Shown piece by piece: positions 1 through 6,184 of a DNA stretch of 7,822 bases. The notes under the pieces were generated by a model, which worked only from the letters and a program-made list of their open reading frames with translations, made no database searches and was not told the DNA's origin. The stretch is from the NCBI GenBank assembly GCA_938022485.1, contig CALIEE010000109.1:1-7822 (forward strand). Reading direction: 5' to 3'. The DNA is from an uncultured bacterium. GTDB taxonomy: Bacteria; Bdellovibrionota_C; UBA2361; SZUA-149; CALKYB01. Numbering within the stretch: position 1 is the stretch's first letter; every line of letters begins with the position of its first letter. Both the position numbers and the translations under genes were made by a program.

Positions 1-1
1 C

Positions 2-931
2 GAAATTCAAAAGTCCAACATTCTTTTACTAGGACCTACTGGCTCAGGTAAAACTCTACTTGCTCAAACTCTAGCCAAAATGCTGGATGTTCCTTTCACA
101 ATCGCCGACGCGACCAATCTAACTGAAGCTGGTTATGTTGGAGAAGATGTAGAAAACATAATCGTCAATCTTCTTCAATCGGCAGACTATGATGTAGACA
201 AGGCTGAGAAAGGTATTATTTACATTGATGAAATTGATAAGATCTCAAGAAAATCTGAAAGTCCTTCAGTCACACGTGATGTATCTGGTGAAGGTGTTCA
301 ACAAGCTCTATTAAAGCTAATTGAAGGTTCAGTTGCCAACGTTCCTCCAAAAGGCGGTAGAAAACATCCTCAACAGGAAATGCTTCAAGTTGACACTAAA
401 AATATTCTTTTCATTTGCGGCGGAGCTTTTGCCGGGATTGAGGGAATTGTTCAAAGAAGACTCGGAACCAAAGAAATCGGCTTCGGATCGAAGGTCGTTT
501 CAATAAACGAAGACGACAAGGATTTGTTCAAAAAAGCTGAACCCAAAGATTTGTTGTCTTTCGGACTAATTCCTGAATTTATAGGAAGGCTACCTGTTGT
601 AGCGGCTCTGGAACAACTTGAAGAAGCTGACCTGGTCAAAGTTTTGACCGAACCAAAGAACGCTTTGGTCAAGCAATATGTAAAACTTTTCAACTACAGT
701 GACGTAAATTTAGAATTCACGGAAAAAGCTCTTCAGGCTATGGCTAGAAAAGCTATTGCTAGAAAAACCGGAGCTAGAGGGCTTCGATCTATTATCGAAG
801 AAATACTTCTTGATACTATGTATCAAGTTCCGGCCGACAAAAATATTGGCGAGGTGATAGTTGATGAAGACACCATAGAAAAAGGGATTTCTCCTACCTT
901 GGTGAACATTAAGGATACGGCAAACTCATAG
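2..931 (+). CDS. clpX: ATP-dependent Clp protease ATP-binding subunit ClpX (5' end outside window)
   Basis: ClpX is a hexameric AAA+ unfoldase that recognises tagged proteins and threads them into the ClpP peptidase in the cytoplasm. The open frame runs from base 2, giving about 309 residues. The usual length is about 420, so the N-terminal zinc-binding domain and the start lie off the left edge. Visible in order: Walker A GPTGSGKT (32-55), pore-1 loop GYVG (131-142), Walker B IIYIDE (from about 215), the ClpX-specific RKH loop (about 359-367), the IGF loop that docks on ClpP (476-484), the FIGRLP box, and sensor 2 GARGLR near 770-790. All the expected functional elements of this part are intact, so it should be active with ClpP, which is not in the window. 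The frame ends at TAG and is followed closely by a strong terminator, so clpX is the last gene of its transcript. Identification is very secure. Confidence 0.97.
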   Translation, partial: EIQKSNILLLGPTGSGKTLLAQTLAKMLDVPFTIADATNLTEAGYVGEDVENIIVNLLQSADYDVDKAEKGIIYIDEIDKISRKSESPSVTRDVSGEGVQQALLKLIEGSVANVPPKGGRKHPQQEMLQVDTKNILFICGGAFAGIEGIVQRRLGTKEIGFGSKVVSINEDDKDLFKKAEPKDLLSFGLIPEFIGRLPVVAALEQLEEADLVKVLTEPKNALVKQYVKLFNYSDVNLEFTEKALQAMARKAIARKTGARGLRSIIEEILLDTMYQVPADKNIGEVIVDEDTIEKGISPTLVNIKDTANS

Positions 932-949
932 TTTCACGGCCCTTCCAAG

Positions 950-978
950 AAAAAAGGCTCCTTTAAGGAGCCTTTTTT
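950..978 (+). terminator. Rho-independent terminator of clpX
   Basis: Eighteen bases after the clpX stop, GGCTCC (956-961) pairs with GGAGCC (967-972) around a short loop (TTTAA, or three bases if T962 pairs with A966). Six A residues before the stem and six T residues after it (973-978) can extend the stem and supply the U tract. The symmetry means it could also stop transcription arriving from the right, but the only gene needing it on this side is clpX. Confidence 0.93.
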
Positions 979-1004
979 GTTTTCAGAGATGTCATTTAGA
1001 CTTG

Positions 1005-1032
1005 TTGCAAATCTCAGCCTATTGGCTATCTT
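1005..1032 (+). promoter_or_regulatory. Candidate sigma-70-like promoter for the yjjX-family gene
   Basis: TTGCAA (1005-1010) and TATCTT (1027-1032) are separated by 16 bases and lie between the clpX terminator and the next start codon, where a promoter must be. Both boxes are imperfect matches to TTGACA and TATAAT. An alternative pair, TTGTCA (1032-1037) and TATCTA (1057-1062), has a long 19-base spacer and would start transcription at or next to the ATG. The choice between them cannot be made from sequence alone. Confidence 0.3.
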
Positions 1033-1068
1033 TGTCATCCAAATGATAATTGAACCTATCTATTAAAA

Positions 1069-1587
1069 ATGAAAATCGCAGTCGCATCCAAAAATCCAGT
1101 TAAAATAGAAGCATTCAAACGAGCTTTTCGGCTTACTTTTCCTCAGGAAAGTCTCGAAACTAGCTCTGTGGCGGCTCGCTCAGGTGTGAATCACCAACCT
1201 TTTGGAGAAAAGGAAACCCTAAAAGGAGCCCTTAACCGTCTATTAGAATTAAAAAAACTGGCTCCAGGACAAAACTACTATTGTAGCATTGAAGGAGGCC
1301 TAGTTGAGGACGAGGAGGATCTTTATGTCTTTGCTTTCTTAATAGTAGAGGACGAAAATGGCCTACAAAGCCGCTCCCAAGCGGCTCGGTTCAAACTGCC
1401 GGAAAATCTGGCCTCTTTAGTAAAAGCAGGAAAGGAATTAGGGGAGGCCGACGATATTGTCCACGGCAGAACTAATTCAAAGCAAGGAGATGGCACGGTA
1501 GGTTCACTTACCAATCAGCTGATTACTCGCACTGACTACTATGAACATCCAGCGATACTAGCACTTAGTAGTTTTACAAACTCTTGA
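1069..1587 (+). CDS. yjjX: Inosine/xanthosine triphosphatase, YjjX/DUF84 family
   Basis: Proteins of this family hydrolyse the deaminated nucleotides ITP and XTP, or related non-canonical purine NTPs, and so help cleanse the nucleotide pool in the cytoplasm. The 172-residue product matches the E. coli YjjX pattern throughout and is almost the same length (about 170). The N-terminal ASKNPVKIEAF corresponds to the family's TTNPAKIQA nucleotide-binding start. SGVNHQPFGEKET matches SGVPEQPFGSEET, followed by GALNRL, the acidic core SIEGGL, and a C-terminal ILALSSF close to the family's ILALSPF. The ATG at 1069 aligns with the family start, but I see no Shine-Dalgarno sequence; the leader is AT-rich (CTATTAAAA). 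The gene stands alone after the clpX terminator. Its stop is only 3 bases from the stop of the opposing glycosyltransferase gene. The family assignment is secure; the exact substrate is inferred. Confidence 0.9.
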   Translation: MKIAVASKNPVKIEAFKRAFRLTFPQESLETSSVAARSGVNHQPFGEKETLKGALNRLLELKKLAPGQNYYCSIEGGLVEDEEDLYVFAFLIVEDENGLQSRSQAARFKLPENLASLVKAGKELGEADDIVHGRTNSKQGDGTVGSLTNQLITRTDYYEHPAILALSSFTNS

Positions 1588-1590
1588 CAA

Positions 1591-2739
1591 CTATTTGGCG
1601 AAGGCAAATACTTTACTGCCAATAAAATTAAAGATAGTCGCTGCGGCAACACCCATTAAGCTAGCCAGTAAGTAAAATTTCTCCCCTGAATTAAAAGCGC
1701 TACTTAGTAGGAGGGACATAACTACAAGACGAACAAGTAAACCAATTCCACAAACGCTTACATAAGAGAAAAAACTTCCCAGGAAAGACTCGACATTCAT
1801 TTTTCTGAAAGTCCAAAAGCGATTAAGGAAGTAATTACAACTAACAGCAACCCCGAAGGCCAAGGAAGCAGCAAGCAAATAGCCAACTCCAAAACCTTCA
1901 ACTAAAGCAACTAGGACAGTAGTATCTACTGTTAAACCAAACAGGCCAACAAAACAAAACTTCACTAGTTCCATTACAGTTGGAAGTCGAAGCTCATAGA
2001 GACTCCAAAGATGTCTCAAATAAGCAAGCTTCACACCATTATCGAGCTTACTCTCACCAAACCTACGGTCGCAAAATACGATCGGAACTTCCTTAACTCG
2101 ACCATTTAGGCGAATAACGAATTCTAGAACCACTTTCCAACTTTTCGGATTAACAGGAAGATCTGAAACTAAAGAAGATCTTACAGCCATAAAACCACTT
2201 GTGGGATCGCTTAATTTTGAAATTCCTTTAGCTAAGAACCCAGAAGCTCGTGAAGAAACTCTACGTAAGAAACTCCAGTTTTCTATGCCCCCCCCCTTCA
2301 TATAACGGCTACCAACAGTAATGTCTGCGTCTCCACTAACTATCGGCATGATCATTTCCGGCAAGAAAGCCGGTGGATGGCTAAAGTCTGCGTCCATAAC
2401 AACGCTTACGGAGTTCCTTGCTAAGGACAAACCCTTCAAAACAGACTTCTCTAAACTTCTAGGCTCTACTTCACGAACAATCAAATTAAGAGGAAATTTG
2501 GAGATAAGTTTTTCAACTAGCTCTTCTGTTCCGTCCTGAGAGTTATCGTCTACAATGATTAGCTCATAAGACACTTCGCTCTCAACTAGCACCCTGTCAA
2601 TCTCAGGAATCAAATACTCCAGATTTTTAGCCTCCTGATAAACTGGCAGTACTACACTCACCTCTTTTTTCAGTGGGAAACTCTCGAGTTTTTTTAAAGG
2701 GCTGGATCTTGAGTGGCTTAATTTACTGGAGCTTTTCAT
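1591..2739 (-). CDS. Polyprenyl-phosphate glycosyltransferase (GT2, DPM1-like) fused to a GtrA-like membrane domain
   Basis: The 382-residue protein has two parts. Residues 27 to about 250 form a family 2 glycosyltransferase of the dolichol-phosphate mannosyltransferase type, with VSVVLPVYQEAKNL at the nucleotide-binding start, DDNSQDGT (64-71), the metal-binding DAD (116-118), GSRYMKGGG (143-151) and DPTSGF (178-183). Residues about 258-380 form a GtrA-like domain with roughly four membrane helices and the marks CNYFLNRFWTFR (301-312) and FNFIGSKVFAF. The family transfers a sugar from a nucleotide donor to undecaprenyl or similar phosphate at the inner membrane; GtrA-type domains anchor the enzyme or help flip the product. 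The sugar cannot be told from sequence. The first 26 residues are a basic, Ser-rich extension. No clear Shine-Dalgarno precedes the ATG, and an inverted repeat sits directly before it. The gene lies 110 bases downstream of the OmpA-type lipoprotein gene and may be co-transcribed. A run of nine G lies in the coding strand at 2288-2296. Confidence 0.9.
   Translation of the reverse strand: MKSSSKLSHSRSSPLKKLESFPLKKEVSVVLPVYQEAKNLEYLIPEIDRVLVESEVSYELIIVDDNSQDGTEELVEKLISKFPLNLIVREVEPRSLEKSVLKGLSLARNSVSVVMDADFSHPPAFLPEMIMPIVSGDADITVGSRYMKGGGIENWSFLRRVSSRASGFLAKGISKLSDPTSGFMAVRSSLVSDLPVNPKSWKVVLEFVIRLNGRVKEVPIVFCDRRFGESKLDNGVKLAYLRHLWSLYELRLPTVMELVKFCFVGLFGLTVDTTVLVALVEGFGVGYLLAASLAFGVAVSCNYFLNRFWTFRKMNVESFLGSFFSYVSVCGIGLLVRLVVMSLLLSSAFNSGEKFYLLASLMGVAAATIFNFIGSKVFAFAK
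2288..2296 (-). repeat. G9 homopolymer tract inside the glycosyltransferase gene
   Basis: Nine consecutive C on the plus strand read as nine G in the coding strand. They run from the last base of Lys148 (AAG) through GGG GGG GGC, which encode Gly149-151. The glycines are a normal part of this enzyme family, so the reading frame as given is the functional one. Gain or loss of one base here would frameshift the protein before the GtrA domain. Confidence 0.95.
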
Positions 2740-2741
2740 AG

Positions 2742-2769
2742 TACGACCGAAAGTTAAAAGAAGGTCGTA
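2742..2769 (-). promoter_or_regulatory. Inverted repeat immediately upstream of the glycosyltransferase start codon
   Basis: TACGACC (2742-2748) and GGTCGTA (2763-2769) are a perfect 7-bp inverted repeat with a 14-base loop. The right arm in the direction of transcription ends 2 bases before the ATG. In RNA this would put a hairpin over the place where the ribosome binds, where no Shine-Dalgarno is visible; in DNA it could be an operator. There is no T run after it, so it is not a standard terminator. The repeat is observed; its role is inferred. Confidence 0.45.
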
Positions 2770-2849
2770 GTTCTAGATCAATACGATAATAAGAGCAAAA
2801 CTATGCAAGATTGCCCGAAGAACAATAAAAATAAGAGGCTTTGCTATAG

Positions 2850-3560
2850 TTAAAATCGATTAGCGTTTTCAATAACAATCTCCACTCTACGATTTCGAGA
2901 GCGCCCTGCCTCACTATTGTTACTAGCAATAGGAGAACCCTCCCCGTATCCGGTAACTCGAAGTCTCTCGCCGGCTATTCCGCGTGTTCTTAAACCATCC
3001 GCCACTGAATTAGCCCTTCGAAGCGAAAGGCGCTTGTTGTAGCTTGTAGTTCCAATTGAATCGGTATGACCTTCCACTGAAATTTGGCGACCAGGAGCGT
3101 TTTGAATTACTTCAGTAATGTCGCTTAGCGTTCCCTGAGCTTCTCTAGTTAACCTCGCACTATTAAACTGAAACAAAACATCTGGTAAGTTAACTATAAC
3201 ACCTCTACTAGTCTGAGAGACATCGGCTCCTCTACTCTTCAACTCCTGAATTAAGCGATGATTTTCCTCCAGCCTAGCCTGCTGATCTTCAATTCTTTGT
3301 CGACTGCCAGCATTCGCTCGATCATTCCCATCGAGCTGATTGCCAATCAAGGCTCCACCCAAGGCACCTGCAGCACTACCAATCGCAACCCCTGCTCCAG
3401 GATCACCTGTCTGGTTTCCTATAATAGCTCCCAGCCCTGCACCAACAGCTGCACCACCCACTGCACCTGTTGTGGTTCTATTTACTCCCCCAACAGCACA
3501 GCCAGATAACAACAACACCACAATACAGAGAATACCTAATTGGGCTTTAGTTTCTTTCAT
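2850..3560 (-). CDS. OmpA/Pal-type peptidoglycan-binding lipoprotein with N-terminal glycine zipper
   Basis: The 236-residue product starts with a signal peptide ending in the lipobox LLSGC, so Cys21 should be lipidated. The residue after it is Ala rather than Asp, which would favour outer-membrane sorting in proteobacteria. A glycine zipper follows (about 32-73: repeated GxxxG with GAIIGNQTGD and GALIGNQLDG), then a short coiled coil (about 87-109). The OmpA C-terminal domain (about 118-232) contains FQFNSA, EGHTDSIG, NKRLSLRRANSVADGL and NRRVEI. Asp167 and Arg182 have the same 15-residue spacing as the diaminopimelate-binding Asp/Arg pair known from OmpA proteins. It therefore probably links the outer membrane to peptidoglycan, much like YiaD or Pal. 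GAAGAG lies 4 bases before the ATG as a ribosome binding site. The gene starts 17 bases after the stop of the upstream 526-residue lipoprotein gene, so the two are almost certainly one operon. The N-terminal 58 residues from Cys21 closely match the 118-residue lipoprotein at 5426-5782. Confidence 0.92.
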   Translation of the reverse strand: MKETKAQLGILCIVVLLLSGCAVGGVNRTTTGAVGGAAVGAGLGAIIGNQTGDPGAGVAIGSAAGALGGALIGNQLDGNDRANAGSRQRIEDQQARLEENHRLIQELKSRGADVSQTSRGVIVNLPDVLFQFNSARLTREAQGTLSDITEVIQNAPGRQISVEGHTDSIGTTSYNKRLSLRRANSVADGLRTRGIAGERLRVTGYGEGSPIASNNSEAGRSRNRRVEIVIENANRF

Positions 3561-3577
3561 TTTACTCTTCGCTAGCT

Positions 3578-5158
3578 TTATTTTCTTTCAAGAATTGATA
3601 ATTGCTGAATAGCTGCTTGGTTGTTCGGGTCAAGGTCTATAGCCTGTCTAAATTCAAAAGCAGCATCCTCTATTCTGTCAATAGCAGCATAAGCCTTACC
3701 TGTTTCCAAGTGGTAGTTGGAAGACTCACCGCACAATCTAAGGGCTCTTCTATAATAGAATAACCGATCAGCGTCAGAAGTTGCTTCCCTAGCTCGCTGA
3801 GCTTCATTTTCAGCTTCTACACAGCTGGGGGACGAATGCTGCAATTGGCTAGGCGGGGCTGACACAACCGATGCTGGGGCCACGACCTTCTCTACTTTTC
3901 TGACAGGGCTTGGGGCTCTAGCAGCCTCTTTCAAGGCACGCTCTTCGTTAACCCTACCATTTTCTCCAACTTTCCTTACAGTACCCGGTTCGATCCCAGA
4001 ACTGTAAGTAGAGCCTGCAACACCAATAGTAGCTGCTTTTTTCGCAGGCGGAATATTGAAAGTAACTTTCCTATCATCCGATGAAACTACTCGTTCGGTA
4101 ACTCCTTGCGCAGTAGGCAAGCTTCTCACCGGTTGAGAATTTTTAGCAATTTGCACCGGAGCCGTTTCAACCGTTCGTGGTTGCACCGGTCGGATTGAAG
4201 CTGGTCTAATCGGGGCTGGGGACTCATACTTCTGAACCGGCTTAACAATCGTAGGTTGAACTGGCGCGGAAGGAATAACTACTTCTCTAACTGGAGCACT
4301 TTCTTGAGTCCTAACTACCTGACTCTTCACTTCTTGATTTCTAACCGCCTGCCTAGCAACCGGTTTAAAAACCTCTCCCCTAACCACGTTTTTTGCCGCC
4401 CTTACTGGTTCAACTCCAGTACGAGCTTCTCTCACTGGGACGTTAGACAGAAACCTTCTAAGCTCCTGGTCATTAACTTCAGCTGAGTAGACTTGAGCTT
4501 CTTGCCTAGCTCCTAAGGTAGAGCTTCGAACATTGTAGCCAGCTAACTCAACTGGCCGTGCCGTCTCTCGAGTTGCAATATTCTCTTCAACAAGAGAAGA
4601 GCGGTTTGGAAGTCGCCTTCGACTAAACTCGTCTCCAACTGGAACTGAGGGACGCTGCGTTATACTTGGTTGCACGTCACTACCAGGCAACCCAGGCTGT
4701 ACTCCATGTCTAGATAGAGAGCCTCGGGCTGTACCATCGGTATAACTTGGTCTGTAAGCAGAGACCACTCGGTCACCTTGTTGTTGGCGAATCGATTCAA
4801 GCTCTCTATCCAACATTTCGATCTGTCTACGCTGTTGCAAAACTCGCTTCTCTTGAAGAGTAATTGCTTGATCGGCACGATGAACTTGATTTCCTATAAC
4901 AGCTCCGGCAGTTGCTCCTGATGCTGCTCCGAGAAAAGCTCCTCCTCCAAGATTTCCACTAGCAGAACCAATCAAGGCTCCAACTCCACCACCTAAGGCA
5001 GTTCCAGTCGCAGCACCAACACCGGTTGGGGTGACTTCATACTCAGGCAGACCTAGACTAGGAAACTGCCGATTCAAGTAACCACAACCCTGAAGTGCGA
5101 TAGTTGCAGTTAATAACCCAGCAGATATTACGATTTTAGAGGACAATTTATTCTTCAC
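3578..5158 (-). CDS. Large modular lipoprotein: glycine zipper, coiled coil, disordered linker, C-terminal TPR
   Basis: I do not recognise a named family for the whole 526-residue protein. The frame starts at GTG (5158); an in-frame stop lies a few codons upstream, no other start is available, and GGGAG (5168-5172) sits 9 bases before it, so the GTG is well supported. A signal peptide ends at LQGC with Cys25 as the likely lipidation site. A glycine zipper follows (about 46-90, with GALIGSASG and GAVIGNQ), then a Gln/Arg/Glu-rich coiled coil (about 95-128). Residues about 130-440 are low-complexity, rich in Pro, Val, Arg, Gln and Ser, with recurring PVQP, PIRPA and KPVQ-like units, and are probably disordered. 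The C-terminus is helical and holds one clear TPR (about 481-513: KAYAAIDRIEDAAFEFRQAIDLDPNN) and a probable preceding helix pair. Cys446 and Cys476 could form a disulfide in the periplasm. It is the first gene of the likely operon with the OmpA-type lipoprotein, which suggests an envelope scaffold role; this is inference. Confidence 0.85.
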   Translation of the reverse strand: MKNKLSSKIVISAGLLTATIALQGCGYLNRQFPSLGLPEYEVTPTGVGAATGTALGGGVGALIGSASGNLGGGAFLGAASGATAGAVIGNQVHRADQAITLQEKRVLQQRRQIEMLDRELESIRQQQGDRVVSAYRPSYTDGTARGSLSRHGVQPGLPGSDVQPSITQRPSVPVGDEFSRRRLPNRSSLVEENIATRETARPVELAGYNVRSSTLGARQEAQVYSAEVNDQELRRFLSNVPVREARTGVEPVRAAKNVVRGEVFKPVARQAVRNQEVKSQVVRTQESAPVREVVIPSAPVQPTIVKPVQKYESPAPIRPASIRPVQPRTVETAPVQIAKNSQPVRSLPTAQGVTERVVSSDDRKVTFNIPPAKKAATIGVAGSTYSSGIEPGTVRKVGENGRVNEERALKEAARAPSPVRKVEKVVAPASVVSAPPSQLQHSSPSCVEAENEAQRAREATSDADRLFYYRRALRLCGESSNYHLETGKAYAAIDRIEDAAFEFRQAIDLDPNNQAAIQQLSILERK

Positions 5159-5337
5159 AGCTACTAACTCCCGACATTAGAACTAAAGGATACCACCTTA
5201 CCTGGCCGGTTTAACCAGACCTCGAAACACAAGCGGCGGGTCCAAAAGGCTTTGGTTTAACCCACCTGAAGAAGAAAGCGTACCGCATCGTACAGGGTCA
5301 CGCCAGATAAAAACTACCCCAGAAGCATGCTCCAAAC
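5159..5337 (-). promoter_or_regulatory. Leader/promoter region of the lipoprotein operon, with repeated GGTTAAACC boxes
   Basis: This gap must contain the promoter for the 526-residue lipoprotein operon, since a strong terminator closes the gene upstream, but I see no convincing -35/-10 pair. Two exact copies of a 9-bp near-palindrome, GGTTAAACC on the minus strand, lie at 5208-5216 and 5254-5262, 46 bp apart (start to start). The copy nearer the terminator overlaps a possible hairpin at 5238-5263: four pairs (5238-5241 with 5260-5263) plus five pairs (5242-5246 with 5251-5255), a 4-base loop and a 4-base bulge. The repeats could be operator sites, and the hairpin part of a structured leader RNA. 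No known riboswitch family is recognisable. Confidence 0.4.
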
Positions 5338-5366
5338 AAAAAAGCCCCCTAGAAGGGGGCTTTTTT
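5338..5366 (-). terminator. Rho-independent terminator of the 118-residue lipoprotein gene
   Basis: GCCCCCT (5344-5350) pairs with AGGGGGC (5354-5360) around the loop AGA. Six A (5338-5343) and six T (5361-5366) flank the stem. On the minus strand this gives a GC-rich hairpin followed by six U, about 60 bases after the stop of the small lipoprotein gene. It separates that gene from the lipoprotein operon to its left. The arrangement is symmetrical and could work in both directions. Confidence 0.93.
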
Positions 5367-5425
5367 ACTGACTAGGCTCTAGCTAAAAAAGACCCTAACC
5401 AGCAATAGATTCCAGAAAATAAACC

Positions 5426-5782
5426 CTAGTATCTACGATAGTAGTCATCCTGCTGACGTTGGCGTCTTAATTCTTCAATTTCGCGACGCTGCCTATCTAA
5501 CTCTTCAGAATTTCTTCTTTCTAGCTCTTCAATTCTGGCTCTTTCAGCAGACTGTCCATCAAGCTGATTTCCTATAAGAGCTCCACTTAAAGCTCCTGCT
5601 GCTGCACCCACTGCAACCCCGGCTCCGGCATCACCAGTCTGATTACCAATGATAGCTCCAAGACCAGCTCCGGCAGCAGCTCCCCCAAGAGCACCAGTCT
5701 GCGTGCGGTTCAAACCTCCTGCAGTACAGGCGCTCATCCCTAGAATCATCAATACCATCAAAGACTTTGTTAAATTTTGCAT
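5426..5782 (-). CDS. Small glycine-zipper lipoprotein with C-terminal charged coiled coil
   Basis: The 118-residue product has a signal peptide ending at MSAC, making Cys19 the likely lipidated residue. A glycine zipper follows (about 29-72, GxxxG repeats containing GAIIGNQTGD and GALIGNQLDG). The C-terminal part (about 79-112) is a highly charged Arg/Glu/Gln coiled coil, ending in an unusual QDDYYRRY tail. Glycine-zipper segments of this type (YMGG/Omp-like, SlyB-like) pack helices in membranes. The start is strongly supported: GGGAG (5789-5793) lies 6 bases before the ATG. From Cys19 it is 48/58 identical by eye to the OmpA-type lipoprotein at 2850-3560, and the two can be seen as short and long versions of one protein. 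It is a single-gene unit, with its own terminator at 5338-5366 and a 402-bp gap upstream. A structural or stress-related envelope role is likely but not shown. Confidence 0.88.
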   Translation of the reverse strand: MQNLTKSLMVLMILGMSACTAGGLNRTQTGALGGAAAGAGLGAIIGNQTGDAGAGVAVGAAAGALSGALIGNQLDGQSAERARIEELERRNSEELDRQRREIEELRRQRQQDDYYRRY

Positions 5783-6184
5783 AGCGTTCTCCCAATAATA
5801 AGATTCGAAGGGGTAAAAGAGTAAGTTTTAAGCTGCTCTTTGCAGATTTATGTTCCCCTAGTTATAAAAAGACCAAGCTTAAAAAAGCTGTCCTGCCAAA
5901 CACTCGATAGTCATCTTCTACTTTTTACTCAGAACTAAAAAACAACCCTGGGCGAGTGACTTTAGAGAAGCACCCTTCTTAAAACTATTGTTCCTAAATA
6001 GAGGACTGAAATTACATATAATATGCAACCTTGATAGGGTAGTCCAAAGCTCCATTAAAATTAACCGCTCAGAAATAATGCTATCAAACCAGAGCTGCCT
6101 TTTTCATCCCTCTAAACATAGACGAAAGACTAGCTTAGAAATTCCCAGGGGTGCCGTAACATACCAATATTACAGCTCTTTTCG
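5783..6184. other. 402-bp intergenic region between lspA and the small lipoprotein gene
   Basis: Both strands are rich in stop codons and I find no convincing gene, tRNA or repeat. It should hold the 3' end of the ileS-lspA transcript and the promoter of the small lipoprotein gene. Neither a strong terminator nor a clear promoter is visible apart from the ribosome binding site GGGAG at 5789-5793. An AT-rich imperfect palindrome, TACATATAATATGCA, lies near 6014-6028 and contains TATAAT on the plus strand, but no matching -35 box stands at a proper distance. A weak hairpin (5876-5889) precedes a short U tract in the minus direction. Confidence 0.6.

Noticed and set aside
3258..3612. Plus-strand open frames rich in Pro, Ala and Thr opposite the OmpA-type lipoprotein gene
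   Set aside because: These are antisense shadows of the glycine- and alanine-rich zipper codons, which read as Pro, Ala and Thr on the other strand.
4000..4450. Possible tandem DNA repeats in the linker-coding part of the 526-residue protein gene
   Set aside because: The protein is repetitive in composition (PVQP, PIRPA, KPVQ units), but I find no regular exact DNA repeat unit, so it is low complexity rather than a tandem array.
4660..4878. Minus-strand open frame inside the 526-residue lipoprotein gene
   Set aside because: It is in another frame of a well-supported gene and has no ribosome binding site or recognisable product.
5866..5889. Weak minus-strand hairpin (AGCTT, four T, AAGCT) followed shortly by five T, as a terminator for ileS-lspA
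   Set aside because: The stem has only five pairs, two of them GC, the T run starts several bases after the stem, and it lies about 300 bases past lspA. Too weak to call.
6017..6022. TATAAT as a plus-strand promoter in the 402-bp gap
   Set aside because: The nearest -35-like box (TTGTTC at 5988-5993) is 23 bases away, and transcription would run antisense into lspA with no gene to serve.
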